Origin: Phenylobacterium sp. NIBR 498073
GTDB lineage: Bacteria > Pseudomonadota > Alphaproteobacteria > Caulobacterales > Caulobacteraceae
NCBI RefSeq assembly: GCF_027286305.1
Contig: NZ_CP114599.1
Coordinates: 1,240,001-1,304,000 of the forward strand
Length of the DNA: 64,000 nt
Direction: 5' to 3'
Below are positions 31,401 to 39,488 of this stretch, one piece after another. Numbering within the stretch: the first letter of the stretch is position 1; every line of letters begins with the position of its first letter. The position numbers were made by a program, and so were the translations under genes. The notes under the pieces were generated by a model, which was not told the DNA's origin, searched no databases, and saw only the letters and a list, made by a program, of their open reading frames with translations.

Positions 31401-31497
31401 CGACGAGAAGCCGCCGCTGGCGTCGGACGGCTACCTGGGCGCGCTCTACCAGCCCTACAGCCGCTACTGGTACGTGAGCGTCCGCAAGTCGTTCTAA
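28453..31497 (+). CDS. TonB-dependent outer-membrane receptor
   Basis: 1014 residues from the ATG at 28453, preceded by GAGGGGG; an in-frame start 27 codons upstream lacks such a site. Features are a signal peptide ending AGAARAQT, a TonB-box-like EEIVVVGSQIEG, a plug with LRNLGVGNTLVLLNGRRVV and LEVLRDGAAALYGSDAVAG, and a barrel ending WYVSVRKSF with a C-terminal Phe. It is a second receptor about 5 kb from the first, after an exported amidohydrolase. The substrate is unknown; context suggests peptides or derivatives. Confidence 0.95.
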   Translation: MNSRMSWRNAMLATSALCALSIAGAARAQTDGDLVEEIVVVGSQIEGAKVTAALPVTVVDSAQLANVAATSGDDLFRSIPQMGDVSFNSSYLPNSSNSARGDVGSVNLRNLGVGNTLVLLNGRRVVAHPTSRADENLVPVLTYNTNAIPVNGLKRLEVLRDGAAALYGSDAVAGVVNTVLQDDFDGLTVEAQYGAAEGTHLREGEFNIQAGRNFHEGRGNISLFANYTNRTSLNAWDQDFTSSSDKTPLFVGSSYAGNVTLDDRLTASPWASLTALTAVRQNGALLTSTGGVFHIQPSTNATCAAQLGGGICLATGAATNSATGADRNLRFDTGTFNTSVMPELERVNLFLTGKYDISDDLRAFGEFGYYTATTHAVQTSTTNLSSLPIAIAASNYYNPFGATTLPNGQANPNRLPGLSVGPAGVAASMAAYNFVDVGPNRVDVENEQWRFLAGLKGEKFGFNWEGALLYSKATVEDTSDGISATALQRQMALATPDAYNPFNGGSLDNPSIGDNRPSSQAAIDAIRVKTVRKNTSSLALADFKVSKVDLFQVPAGDVGFAAGVEYRRETQKDDRDARLDGTITFTNANTGVTYANDLVGSSPSPDTKGSRNVTSAYLEFAIPIVSPDMDIPFVHNLEAQVAGRYESFSDAGDVAKPKVAMAWDVIDGLRFRGSWAQGFKAPNLEQVNATLVTRSNNRRDWYRCEAEVRAGRLSNLQACSAPATAERRSGNPELKPEESETWGVGVVYEPRFIPEDFGRFTFTVDYWRVKQDGIVGLFGGGNAITADYYARLNGSSFANVVRAAPTADDIAAFAGTGLAPVGQILYITDQYQNLLPQEARGLDIGVMWNLRGTQYGDFNVNFNAAHLIKFYRSPSPGVAELIAAQAAGEIDPTIFIGGGGDLVRQDGRPEWKWSASATWSYDQWTVGAFTQYVSDVDDTQLLDSTGTAWVVDSQLTANLYGQYEFTEGLASNTRLRVGVRNLTDEKPPLASDGYLGALYQPYSRYWYVSVRKSF

Positions 31498-31526
31498 GGA
31501 CTGACGGAAACTCGAAAGACCAAGCG

Positions 31527-31563
31527 CCGGCCGGTTCCGTGAGGGACCGGCCGGTTTGCTTTT
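31527..31563 (+). terminator. Rho-independent terminator of the second TonB receptor gene
   Basis: A 12-base-pair stem (CCGGCCGGTTCC / GGGACCGGCCGG, with one G-T pair) carries a GTGA loop and is followed by TTTGCTTTT. It begins 30 bases after the receptor stop. Confidence 0.9.
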
Positions 31564-31693
31564 GGGCGGACGCGGCGTGACCGCGTCGATCATCGCCGCA
31601 CCGCCGCGCGTGCGACCGTCACAACGCGCCAAAGCCGCATCGTCCCGAGGCTAGAGATGACAACGACGAGACAATTGGTTTTGGAGGCGCGCC

Positions 31694-31915
31694 TTGAAGC
31701 TGTGGGGCCAGATATCGATCGAACTCAATGTCGGCGACTATGTCGAGGCGGCCGAGCACCAGCGCCGCCTGGAGGCGATCCTGGCGCAGGTGAGGGCGGT
31801 CTATCCGGAAGCGACGCTGGCGATGCGCGAGCGGCGTGAGCGGCGGCCGACGCCGGCGGTGCGGGCGCTGCCAGCGGAACTGGCGGCGCGGGGCGCCGCC
31901 CGCGCGGACGGTTGA
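31694..31915 (+). CDS. Small protein of unknown function upstream of a MarR-like gene
   Basis: 73 residues from a TTG with TTGGAGGCGCGCC upstream. The first half looks ordered (KLWGQISIELNVGDYVEAAE followed by HQRRLEAILAQVRAVYPEA) and is predicted alpha/beta. The tail is Arg/Ala-rich. The next gene starts five bases later, so the two are an operon. I do not recognise the family. Confidence 0.55.
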   Translation: MKLWGQISIELNVGDYVEAAEHQRRLEAILAQVRAVYPEATLAMRERRERRPTPAVRALPAELAARGAARADG

Positions 31916-31919
31916 TCCG

Positions 31920-32258
31920 GTGCGGCCGCGGAGCGTGCTCGTTGAGGCCCTGGCGCTGTTCCGGGATCTCAACCCGACGATCACCGTCAACGAGATCTCA
32001 ACGTTCCTGCATGCCTGCGACCAGGAAGGCCTGACCATCCAGGAGTTGGCCGATCTGGCGCGCATGACCGAACCTACGGCCTCGCGCAGCATCCGCTCGT
32101 TCGGGCCGCCGGGGACCGAGTGGGCGAGGGCGCCTGCCTGCGGCCTGGTCGAGGCGTTCCTCAATCCCAAGGACGGTCGCAGCCGCGTCCTGCACCTGAC
32201 GCCGGCGGGTCGCGCCGTGCGTGATCGGCTCGATGCGATCATCGGCGCAGCCTCCTGA
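31920..32258 (+). CDS. MarR-like winged-helix regulator
   Basis: 112 residues from a GTG at 31920. The winged helix-turn-helix runs through LNPTITVNEISTFLHAC, LTIQELADLARMTEPTASRSI and a wing RSRVLHLTPAGRAVRDRL, which is characteristic of MarR proteins. The protein is shorter than typical MarR regulators (about 140 residues) because the outer dimerisation helices are reduced. It forms an operon with the 73-residue protein before it. Target genes are unknown. Confidence 0.75.
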   Translation: MRPRSVLVEALALFRDLNPTITVNEISTFLHACDQEGLTIQELADLARMTEPTASRSIRSFGPPGTEWARAPACGLVEAFLNPKDGRSRVLHLTPAGRAVRDRLDAIIGAAS

Positions 32259-32384
32259 GCCGACGTCTGGTTTCATCGGTGAAATCGCGCTTTGACGCGC
32301 GAGCGTCGCCGTTTGTCGCGAACGCCATGACCCATCCGGCATACCGAGTCATTCGATGGCCGTGCACGGCTGGAGGGCGTTGCG

Positions 32385-32852
32385 ATGGAGTTGGAGCTCG
32401 ACCGGCTGGACCTGCGGATCCTGTCGGCATTGCAGGTGTCGAACCAGACCAGCGCGCAGGAACTGGCCCACAAGGTGCCGCTGTCGCCCTCGGCGATCCA
32501 GCGGCGTATCCGCAGCTATCGAAGCAACGGCGTGATCGCGGCGGACGTCTCGGTGCTCGACCCGCGGCTGGCGGGGGACCACATCTCGGTGATGGTGATG
32601 ATCCAACTGGCTCAGCAGGGCCCGGCGCGGGTCGCCGACGTGCGAGCCAGGCTCAGTCGCTCGCCGCATGTGCAGGTGGTGATGGAGCTAGCCGGCGCCT
32701 ACGACCTGATGTGCATCACGGTCTTCGAGACCATGGAGACGTTCAATGCGTTCGTTGACGCCGAGATCGCCGAGCATCCGTCGGTCGGGCGGTTCGAGAC
32801 GGTGTTCATACGGCGGCGCGTGAAGTTCGGCGCCACGATCCCGCTGACCTAG
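32385..32852 (+). CDS. Lrp/AsnC-family transcriptional regulator
   Basis: 155 residues. The N-terminal helix-turn-helix (LDRLDLRILSALQVSNQTS, LAHKVPLSPSAIQRRIRSYR) is followed by the RAM ligand-binding domain (HISVMVMIQL, MELAGAYDLMCITVF). This is the standard layout of feast/famine regulators that sense amino acids or small metabolites. It is transcribed towards, and overlaps by four bases, the opposite-strand TetR gene. No obvious target gene adjoins its start. Confidence 0.92.
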   Translation: MELELDRLDLRILSALQVSNQTSAQELAHKVPLSPSAIQRRIRSYRSNGVIAADVSVLDPRLAGDHISVMVMIQLAQQGPARVADVRARLSRSPHVQVVMELAGAYDLMCITVFETMETFNAFVDAEIAEHPSVGRFETVFIRRRVKFGATIPLT

Positions 32853-33421
32853 GGCTCGATGGCGGCCTGAATGACCTTGGCGAGCCGCTGACGCAGCGCG
32901 GCCTGTCCGTCGGCGTCGAGGTCGTGATCGTCGGTGATGGCGCGGGAGATCGCCACGCCCATGATCAGGTCGCCGGCCAGGCGCGCACGGACGTCGGCCT
33001 CCGGGCCGCCGAGATAGGCGGCAAACGGATCGTGGAACCAGGCGCGCATCGATCGCCGCAACGGCTCGGCCGCCGCGGGCGACGAGGCTGAGCGCAGCAT
33101 GATCAGCAGGTGCTCAAGGCCGTCATGGCGATCCGGATCGTCCATCAGGCGGCCCGCGACGCGTTCGCCGAACTGGCTGAGTTCGCCCTGGAATAGCTCC
33201 GTCGCGTCAGGTCCGCAGTTGAGAACCTCGACGAAGAGCTCTTCCTTCGAGCCGAAATAGCGAGAGACCAGCGCCGCGTCGACACGAGCGTCGGCGGCGA
33301 TTTCGCGAAGGCTCGCGCCGTCATAACCCTCTTTGGCGAAACGGTTTTTCGCCGCATCAAGGATCGCTTGTCTCGTCGCCGCCGCGTTGCGCGCGCGCAC
33401 CGGCGCCACATTCTCGGCCAT
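32849..33421 (-). CDS. TetR/AcrR-family repressor of the RND pump
   Basis: 190 residues from the ATG at 33421, with AGGGAG upstream; an ATG at 33448 is an alternative. The helix-turn-helix includes ILDAAKNRFAKEGYDGAS, LREIAADARVDAALVSRYFG and SKEELFVEVL. The C-terminal half resembles the TetR_C_17/AcrR group. It lies divergently next to a complete RND tripartite pump, the usual place for a repressor of such a pump, and the shared intergenic region holds a candidate operator. Confidence 0.88.
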   Translation of the reverse strand: MAENVAPVRARNAAATRQAILDAAKNRFAKEGYDGASLREIAADARVDAALVSRYFGSKEELFVEVLNCGPDATELFQGELSQFGERVAGRLMDDPDRHDGLEHLLIMLRSASSPAAAEPLRRSMRAWFHDPFAAYLGGPEADVRARLAGDLIMGVAISRAITDDHDLDADGQAALRQRLAKVIQAAIEP

Positions 33422-33454
33422 TTTCGCCGTTCGCTCCCTTGTTGTCATCGGCTG

Positions 33455-33499
33455 TTGACATATGTAGGCCCTGTCGATGTAGAAGTCATCAACCGTTGA
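33455..33499 (+). promoter_or_regulatory. Promoter and candidate operator of the RND efflux operon
   Basis: TTGACA (33455-33460), a 17-base spacer and TGTAGA (33478-33483) form a sigma70-like promoter pointing at the adaptor gene. A perfect small palindrome TCAACCGTTGA lies at 33489-33499, over the expected transcription start, where a bound TetR repressor would block polymerase. GTTGAC also occurs in the -35 region. The function is inferred from position. Confidence 0.5.
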
Positions 33500-33530
33500 C
33501 TTGGGCGCTCCCCCGCCCGTGGGATAAATC

Positions 33531-34679
33531 ATGCGAAAGTTTCTCGCGCCGTTCGTCGCAACGGCCGCCGCTGCATTGGTTCTGGCTGGGTGCGGCAAGC
33601 CTGAAGGCCCCCCGCAGATGCCGGCGCCAGAGGTTTCCGTCGCCACACCGCTGCGGCAATCGGTCGTCGATTGGGACGATTTCACCGGCCGATTCGAGGC
33701 GCCCGAGCGCGTCGACGTGCGCGCCCGCACCAGCGGCTACTTGCAGGCCGCCCATTTCCGCGAAGGCCAGTTCGTCAAGAAGGGCCAGCTGCTCTACACA
33801 CTAGACCCGCGTCCAGCCGAAGCCCAGCTCGCCGCCGCCCGCGCGCAGGCCAAGCTGGCGGCCGCCGACCTCGCCCGCGCCGAGACCCTGCTGAAGGTTC
33901 AGGCCATCAGCCGCGAAGAATACGACAACAAGCGCGCCGCCAGCGAAGTCGCCCAGGCGACGGTTCAGGCCCGCGCGCTAGACCTCGAGTTCACCCGTGT
34001 CACCGCCCCGACCTCGGGCATCGTCTCAGATCGCCGCGTCGATCCGGGCAACGTGATTTCCGGCGGCGGGGCCGGCGCGGACGTGCTGACCACGATCGTC
34101 TCGACCACGCCGATCCACTTCCTGTTCGACGCCTCCGAGGCTCAGCTCCTCAAGGACCAGCGCGCGACGGGCAAGGGCGGCAAGGTGCAGATCCGTCTGC
34201 AGGATGAGGCCGATTATCGTTGGGCCGGTCAGATCGACTTCACTGACAACAGCATCGACGGTGCGTCCGGAGCGATCCGCATGCGCGCCGTGGTCCCGAA
34301 CCCGAACGGCTTCCTGAAGCCCGGGATGTTCGGCAAGGCCAAGGTCGAGGGCGGCCAGGCCTATGACGCGCTGCTGGTGCCGGAAGCCGCCATCGTCGCC
34401 GACGGCGCCCGCAAGGCGGTCAACGTCGTCTCGGCCGATGGTTCGGTGACCCTGAAGCCGGTCGAGCTCGGCCCGACCACCCAGGGCCTACGGGTCATCC
34501 GCAGCGGCATCAAGCCGGACGACAAGGTCATCGTGAACGGCGGCGTGCGCCTGATGGGGCCGGGCATGAAGGTCAAGGCGAAGGTCGTGACCATCGAGCC
34601 CAAGACGGCCGCCGCGCAGGCCACGTCCACCGTCACCATTCCCGTGGCCTCGAGCGCCACCCCGGCCGGCGCCCGCTAA
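33531..34679 (+). CDS. RND efflux periplasmic adaptor (AcrA/MexA family)
   Basis: 382 residues. The lipobox LAGC gives a lipidated Cys at residue 21. The membrane-fusion layout is clear: RTSGYLQAAHFREGQFVKKG (lipoyl part), a coiled-coil hairpin with AAARAQAKLAAADLARAETL, then LEFTRVTAPTSGIVSDRRVD and beta-barrel regions. It links the inner-membrane pump to the outer-membrane channel encoded downstream. It is the first gene of the operon and lies behind the promoter and operator at 33455-33499. Confidence 0.95.
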   Translation: MRKFLAPFVATAAAALVLAGCGKPEGPPQMPAPEVSVATPLRQSVVDWDDFTGRFEAPERVDVRARTSGYLQAAHFREGQFVKKGQLLYTLDPRPAEAQLAAARAQAKLAAADLARAETLLKVQAISREEYDNKRAASEVAQATVQARALDLEFTRVTAPTSGIVSDRRVDPGNVISGGGAGADVLTTIVSTTPIHFLFDASEAQLLKDQRATGKGGKVQIRLQDEADYRWAGQIDFTDNSIDGASGAIRMRAVVPNPNGFLKPGMFGKAKVEGGQAYDALLVPEAAIVADGARKAVNVVSADGSVTLKPVELGPTTQGLRVIRSGIKPDDKVIVNGGVRLMGPGMKVKAKVVTIEPKTAAAQATSTVTIPVASSATPAGAR

Positions 34680-34702
34680 GGGCCCGACCCAGGAACGGAA
34701 TC

Positions 34703-37700
34703 ATGCGTTTCTCGCACTTCTTCATCGACCGCCCGATCTTCGCGGGCGTGCTGTCGGTGTTCATCGCCCTGATCGGGGCGTTCGCGCTGCCGCTGCTGCC
34801 GCTGTCGCAGTATCCGGACATCGCGCCGCCGACCATCGCGGTCACCGCCACCTACCCGGGCGCCTCGGCCGAAACCCTTGCTGAGACCGTCGCCGCGCCG
34901 ATTGAGCAAGAGATCAACGGCGTCGAGGGCATGCTCTACATGACCTCGTCGTCCACCGCCGACGGCATGGCGACGATCTCAGTGACGTTCGAACCCGGCA
35001 CCGATCTCGACGCCGCCCAGGTGCTCGTCCAGAACCGCGTCGCGCTCGCCACGCCGCGCCTGCCCGAGCAGGTGCGCCAGGTGGGCGTCACCGTGAACAA
35101 GCAGCTCTCGGGTTTCCTGCTGCTGGTCGCCCTGACGTCGGATGATCCCAACGCCGACCTCGACCACATCGGCAACTTCGCGAACTCCACGGTTCGTGAC
35201 CGCCTTCTGCGCATCAAGGGCGTCGGCGGCGTGCAGGTGTTCGGCGGTGGCTTCTACTCCATGCGGGTCTGGATCGACCCGGGCAAGGCCTCAGCGCGCA
35301 ACCTAACCTCGGACGAGATCGTGGCGGCGCTGCGGGCGCAGAACGTCCAGGCCGCGGGCGGCGCCCTCGGCCAGGCCCCGAACGACACTGGCGCGGCCTT
35401 CCAGCTGCCCGTGCAGGTCGAGGGCCGGCTGGCCGATCCCGAAGAGTTCGCCAACATCGTCATCCGCACGGACGCCGACGGCCGCGTGACCCGCGTGCGT
35501 GACATCGGCCGCGTCGAGCTGGGCGCCCAGGACTACGGGATGCGCGGCTACTTCGACGGCAAGCGCGGCATCGGCCTGGCGATCATCCAGCAGCCGGGCG
35601 CCAACGCCCTGTCGACCGCCGCCGAAGTCATGAAGGCGGTCGAGGAACTGAAGCCGTCCATGCCGCAAGGCGTGAGCTACTCGATCCCCTACAATCCGAC
35701 CGAATTCGTCGAAGCGTCCGTCGCCTCGGTGCAGAGCACCCTGTTCGAAGCGGTGATCCTCGTGGTCGTCGTGATCATGGTGTTCCTGCAGACCTGGCGG
35801 GCGGCGATCATTCCGATCCTGGCGATCCCCGTCGCGCTGGTCGGCACCTTCGCGGTGCAGCTCGCGCTCGGCTACTCGCTGAACTCACTGTCGCTGTTCG
35901 CCCTCGTGCTCGCGGTCGGCATCGTCGTCGACGACGCCATCGTCGTGGTCGAGGCGGTGGAGCGGAACATACGCCGGGGCATGACGCCAAGGGAGGCGGC
36001 CTACAGGACAATGGACGAAGTGTCCGGCGCCCTGATCGCCATCGGCCTGGTCCTGCTGGCCGTGTTCGTGCCGACCGCCTTCATGCCGGGCATCCCGGGG
36101 ATGTTCTTCCGCCAGTTCGCGGTGACCATCTCGGCCGCCTCGGTGATCTCGCTGATCACCTCGCTGACCCTGTCGCCGGCCTTGGCCGCCATCCTGCTCA
36201 AGCCGCATGTCGAACACTCGCTCGACACCGGCCCGCGCTGGCTGCGTCCGATCAAGATGGCCGGTCACAAGTTCAACAGCGGCTTTGACTGGCTGAGCGA
36301 CAAGTACGGCGCCCTGACTGCGCGTCTGGTGCGCGCCAGCATGATCGTGCTGGTGGTCTATGCCGGCCTGATCCTGTTGACCGGCTGGCGCCTGACCGCC
36401 ACCCCGACCGGCTTCATCCCGCAGCAGGACCAGGGCTTCCTGATCGGCGTCGTCCAGCTTCCGCCGGGCTCCTCGCTCGAGCGCACCGACGCGGTGGTCC
36501 GCCAGGCCAGCGCCATCGTCCAGGACACCCCCGGCGTTCAGGGCGTGTCGGCCTTCGCCGGTCTGGACGGGGCCAGCTTCTCGGCCATGTCCAACGGCGG
36601 CGTGTTCTTCGTGAAGCTCGACGACTGGTCCAAGCGCGGCAAGGAACTGAGCGCCGACGTCATGGCCGGCCAGGTCATGGGCCGCCTGTCGGGCATCCAG
36701 GAGGCCAACATCTTCTTCCTGGCGCCTCCGCCCGTCGAGGGCATGGGCAACGCCGGCGGCTTCAAGATGATGGTCCAGGACCGCTCGGGCGCCGGCTACG
36801 CCGCGCTGGAGCAGGCCGCCAACGGCCTCGTCGGCGCCGCCGCGCAGAGCCCGCAGAGCACGGTCGGGGTCTTCTCGCAGTTCAACACCGGCTCGCCCCG
36901 GGTGACCGCCGAGATCGACCGCGACAAGGCCCTGCTGATGGGCGTGCAGCCTGGCGCCGTCTACGACGCCATGAGCACCTATCTCGGCTCCACCTACGTG
37001 AACGACTTCAACCTGCTCGGCCGCACCTTCCGGGTGACCGCGCAGGCGGAGTCCGACGCGCGGGACGATCCGTCCGACATCGCCGGCATCAAGGTCCGTT
37101 CGGCGTCGGGCGGCATGGTGCCGCTGGGCTCGCTGGCCACGGTGAAGGACGAGACCGGCCCGGTCCGCGTGGTGCGCTACAATCTCTTCCCGGCCGCCGA
37201 AGTGCAGGGCGGGGCGCCTCCGGGCGTCGCCTCGGGCGATGCGCTCAAGGCTATGGAGGAGCACGCCGCCGAGGTGCTGCCGGCCGGCTTCAGCTACGAG
37301 TGGACGGAACTCGCCTATCAGGAGAAGGCGGCCGGCAACTCCGGCGTCCTGATCTTCGCTCTGGCGGTGGTGTTCGTGTTCCTGGTGCTGGCCGCCCAGT
37401 ACGAGGCCTTCACCCTGCCGCTGGCGGTCATCCTGATCGTGCCGATGTGTATCCTCGCGGCCATATTGGGCGTGAACCTGCGGGGCCAGGACAACAACAT
37501 TCTGACCCAGATCGGCCTCATCGTGTTGGTCGCCCTGGCGGCGAAGAACGCGATCCTCATCGTCGAATTCGCCAAGCAGGCGGAAGAAGACGAAGGAGCC
37601 GACCGGTTCGAAGCGGCCATCAAGGCGGCCCGGACCCGTCTGCGGCCGATCCTGATGACCTCCTTCGCCTTCATCCTGGGCGTGCTGCCGCTGGCGATCG

Positions 37701-37927
37701 CCACCGGACCGGGGGCGGAGATGCGTCAGGCGCTGGGCACGGCTGTGTTCTTCGGGATGCTGGGCGTGACCATCTTCGGCCTGATCTTCACGCCGGTCTT
37801 CTACGTGCTCTGCCGCTGGATCGCTGCGCGCCTCCCGAAGGCCAAGGGCAAGGAAGAGAAGACCTATCCGACCACCGGGGGCGGCACGCCGCACCACCCG
37901 CTTGAGTATGAAGGAGGCGCGAAGTGA
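34703..37927 (+). CDS. RND efflux inner-membrane transporter (AcrB/MexB, HAE1 family)
   Basis: 1074 residues, the normal HAE1 length. The start MRFSHFFIDRPIFAGVLSVF is typical. Proton-relay residues are present: the paired Asp in GIVVDDAIVVVEAVERN (TM4) and Lys in ALAAKNAILIVEFAKQAEE (TM10). The two large periplasmic porter loops are full length. It pumps out hydrophobic drugs, detergents or metabolites using the proton gradient. The GTG start of the outer-membrane factor gene overlaps its stop. Confidence 0.97.
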   Translation: MRFSHFFIDRPIFAGVLSVFIALIGAFALPLLPLSQYPDIAPPTIAVTATYPGASAETLAETVAAPIEQEINGVEGMLYMTSSSTADGMATISVTFEPGTDLDAAQVLVQNRVALATPRLPEQVRQVGVTVNKQLSGFLLLVALTSDDPNADLDHIGNFANSTVRDRLLRIKGVGGVQVFGGGFYSMRVWIDPGKASARNLTSDEIVAALRAQNVQAAGGALGQAPNDTGAAFQLPVQVEGRLADPEEFANIVIRTDADGRVTRVRDIGRVELGAQDYGMRGYFDGKRGIGLAIIQQPGANALSTAAEVMKAVEELKPSMPQGVSYSIPYNPTEFVEASVASVQSTLFEAVILVVVVIMVFLQTWRAAIIPILAIPVALVGTFAVQLALGYSLNSLSLFALVLAVGIVVDDAIVVVEAVERNIRRGMTPREAAYRTMDEVSGALIAIGLVLLAVFVPTAFMPGIPGMFFRQFAVTISAASVISLITSLTLSPALAAILLKPHVEHSLDTGPRWLRPIKMAGHKFNSGFDWLSDKYGALTARLVRASMIVLVVYAGLILLTGWRLTATPTGFIPQQDQGFLIGVVQLPPGSSLERTDAVVRQASAIVQDTPGVQGVSAFAGLDGASFSAMSNGGVFFVKLDDWSKRGKELSADVMAGQVMGRLSGIQEANIFFLAPPPVEGMGNAGGFKMMVQDRSGAGYAALEQAANGLVGAAAQSPQSTVGVFSQFNTGSPRVTAEIDRDKALLMGVQPGAVYDAMSTYLGSTYVNDFNLLGRTFRVTAQAESDARDDPSDIAGIKVRSASGGMVPLGSLATVKDETGPVRVVRYNLFPAAEVQGGAPPGVASGDALKAMEEHAAEVLPAGFSYEWTELAYQEKAAGNSGVLIFALAVVFVFLVLAAQYEAFTLPLAVILIVPMCILAAILGVNLRGQDNNILTQIGLIVLVALAAKNAILIVEFAKQAEEDEGADRFEAAIKAARTRLRPILMTSFAFILGVLPLAIATGPGAEMRQALGTAVFFGMLGVTIFGLIFTPVFYVLCRWIAARLPKAKGKEEKTYPTTGGGTPHHPLEYEGGAK

Positions 37928-39327
37928 TCCGCCTTAAGCTGATCCCCGCGCTGCTGGGCGCCACGGCGCTGACCGCCTGCGCCGCCGGACCGAACTACCA
38001 GGTCCCGGCGCCGGTCGTCTCCGGGCAGGGGGCGTTCGTGTCGGCCGAGCCGGCGGTCGCTGTCGCCGAGGCTCCCCCCGGCGACTGGTGGCGGCTGTTC
38101 CAGGACCCGACCCTCGATGGTCTGGTCCAGGAGGCTCTGGTCGCCAACAAGGACGTCGCCGTCGCCGCCGCGAACCTCTCGCGGGTGAGGGCGGTGCTGA
38201 GCGAGACCCGTTCGGGCCTGCTGCCCTCGACCACGATCTCGGCGTCGGGCCAGCGCGTCCGCGGCCAGGACCTGCTGACGGGCCAGTTCGACGACGGCGA
38301 CCAGTATCGAGCCGGCTTCGACATGTCCTACGAGGTCGACCTGTTCGGCCGCGTGCGCCGCAGCCTGGAGGCCAATCGCGCCGACGTGGCCGCCGCGCAG
38401 GCGGCGCTGGACGTGGTGCGGGTCTCGGTCGCGGCCGAGACCGCCCGCGCTTATGCCGACATCTGCGCCGCCAACGCCCAGATCGCGGTGACCAGGCGGA
38501 CCATCGAGCTGCAGCAGAGCACCTACGACCTGACGGTTCGCCAACTCGACGCCGGCCGTGGCACCGCGGCCGACACCTCGGCGGCGGCGACCCAGCTGGA
38601 GACCTCGAAGGCGGCCTTGCCGTCGCTCGACGCCCAGCGGTCGGCGGCGCTGTTCCGCCTCGCCCTGCTGACCGGCAAGACGCCGGCCGAGGCGCCGCAG
38701 GCGGTGCTGAGCTGCCAGGCGGCGCCGCAGGTCGCCCAGGCGATTCCGGTCGGCGACGGGGCCGGCATGCTCGCCCGGCGTCCGGACGTGCGCCAGGCTG
38801 AGCGCGACCTGGCGGCGGCGACCGCGCGGATCGGGGTGGCGACGGCCTCGCTCTATCCGTCGGTGACTATCGGCGGCGGCATCGCCACCACCGGCGCGCG
38901 GACGGGTGACCTCGGCGATGACTACACCTTCAATGTCGGGCCGCTGATCAGCTGGAACTTCCCGAACATCCTGGCCGCCCGCGCCCGCGTGAAGCAGGCC
39001 GGGGCCGGGGCGGAGGCCGCGCTGGCCACTTTCGAGAAGGTCAACCTGACCGCCTTGCAGGAGACCGAGACGGCGCTGACCCAGTACGCCCGGGAGCTTG
39101 ATCGCCGCGCGGCGCTCAGGCGCGCGCGCGACGAAGGCGCCAAGGCCGCGCGGCTCGCCCGGCTGCGCAATGAAGCCGGCGCCGACAGCTTGCTGGCCGT
39201 GCTGGTGGCAGAGCGCCAGCTGGCCTCCCTGGAGGCCCAGCTCGCCCAGTCCGACGCCCAGGTGACCACCAACCAGATCGCACTGTTCAAGGCTCTGGGC
39301 GGCGGCTGGGAAACCGCCGGCGACTAA
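37924..39327 (+). CDS. Efflux outer-membrane factor lipoprotein (OprM/NodT family)
   Basis: 467 residues from a GTG overlapping the transporter stop. The lipobox LTAC gives Cys 19. The family pattern includes APPGDWWRLFQDPTLDGLV, YEVDLFGRVRRSLEANRAD in the first repeat, RPDVRQAERDLAAATARIGVA in the second, and a final LFKALGGGWE. It forms the trimeric exit channel for the pump. The three genes make a complete, tightly packed tripartite system. Confidence 0.95.
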   Translation: MIRLKLIPALLGATALTACAAGPNYQVPAPVVSGQGAFVSAEPAVAVAEAPPGDWWRLFQDPTLDGLVQEALVANKDVAVAAANLSRVRAVLSETRSGLLPSTTISASGQRVRGQDLLTGQFDDGDQYRAGFDMSYEVDLFGRVRRSLEANRADVAAAQAALDVVRVSVAAETARAYADICAANAQIAVTRRTIELQQSTYDLTVRQLDAGRGTAADTSAAATQLETSKAALPSLDAQRSAALFRLALLTGKTPAEAPQAVLSCQAAPQVAQAIPVGDGAGMLARRPDVRQAERDLAAATARIGVATASLYPSVTIGGGIATTGARTGDLGDDYTFNVGPLISWNFPNILAARARVKQAGAGAEAALATFEKVNLTALQETETALTQYARELDRRAALRRARDEGAKAARLARLRNEAGADSLLAVLVAERQLASLEAQLAQSDAQVTTNQIALFKALGGGWETAGD

Positions 39328-39488
39328 CGGGCGCAGAGGGCGGGGGCGCAGGCCCTCGCCCTGCCGCTCGCTGCGGTTTGGCTCCCAGCTGCGGCAGAAA
39401 ATCTCCATTGAGACGATAATTCCTACTGACATTGTGGGAATATGGCGGCGGGCGCACTGGGCGGCGCCGCTCTCATTGGAGGACGACC

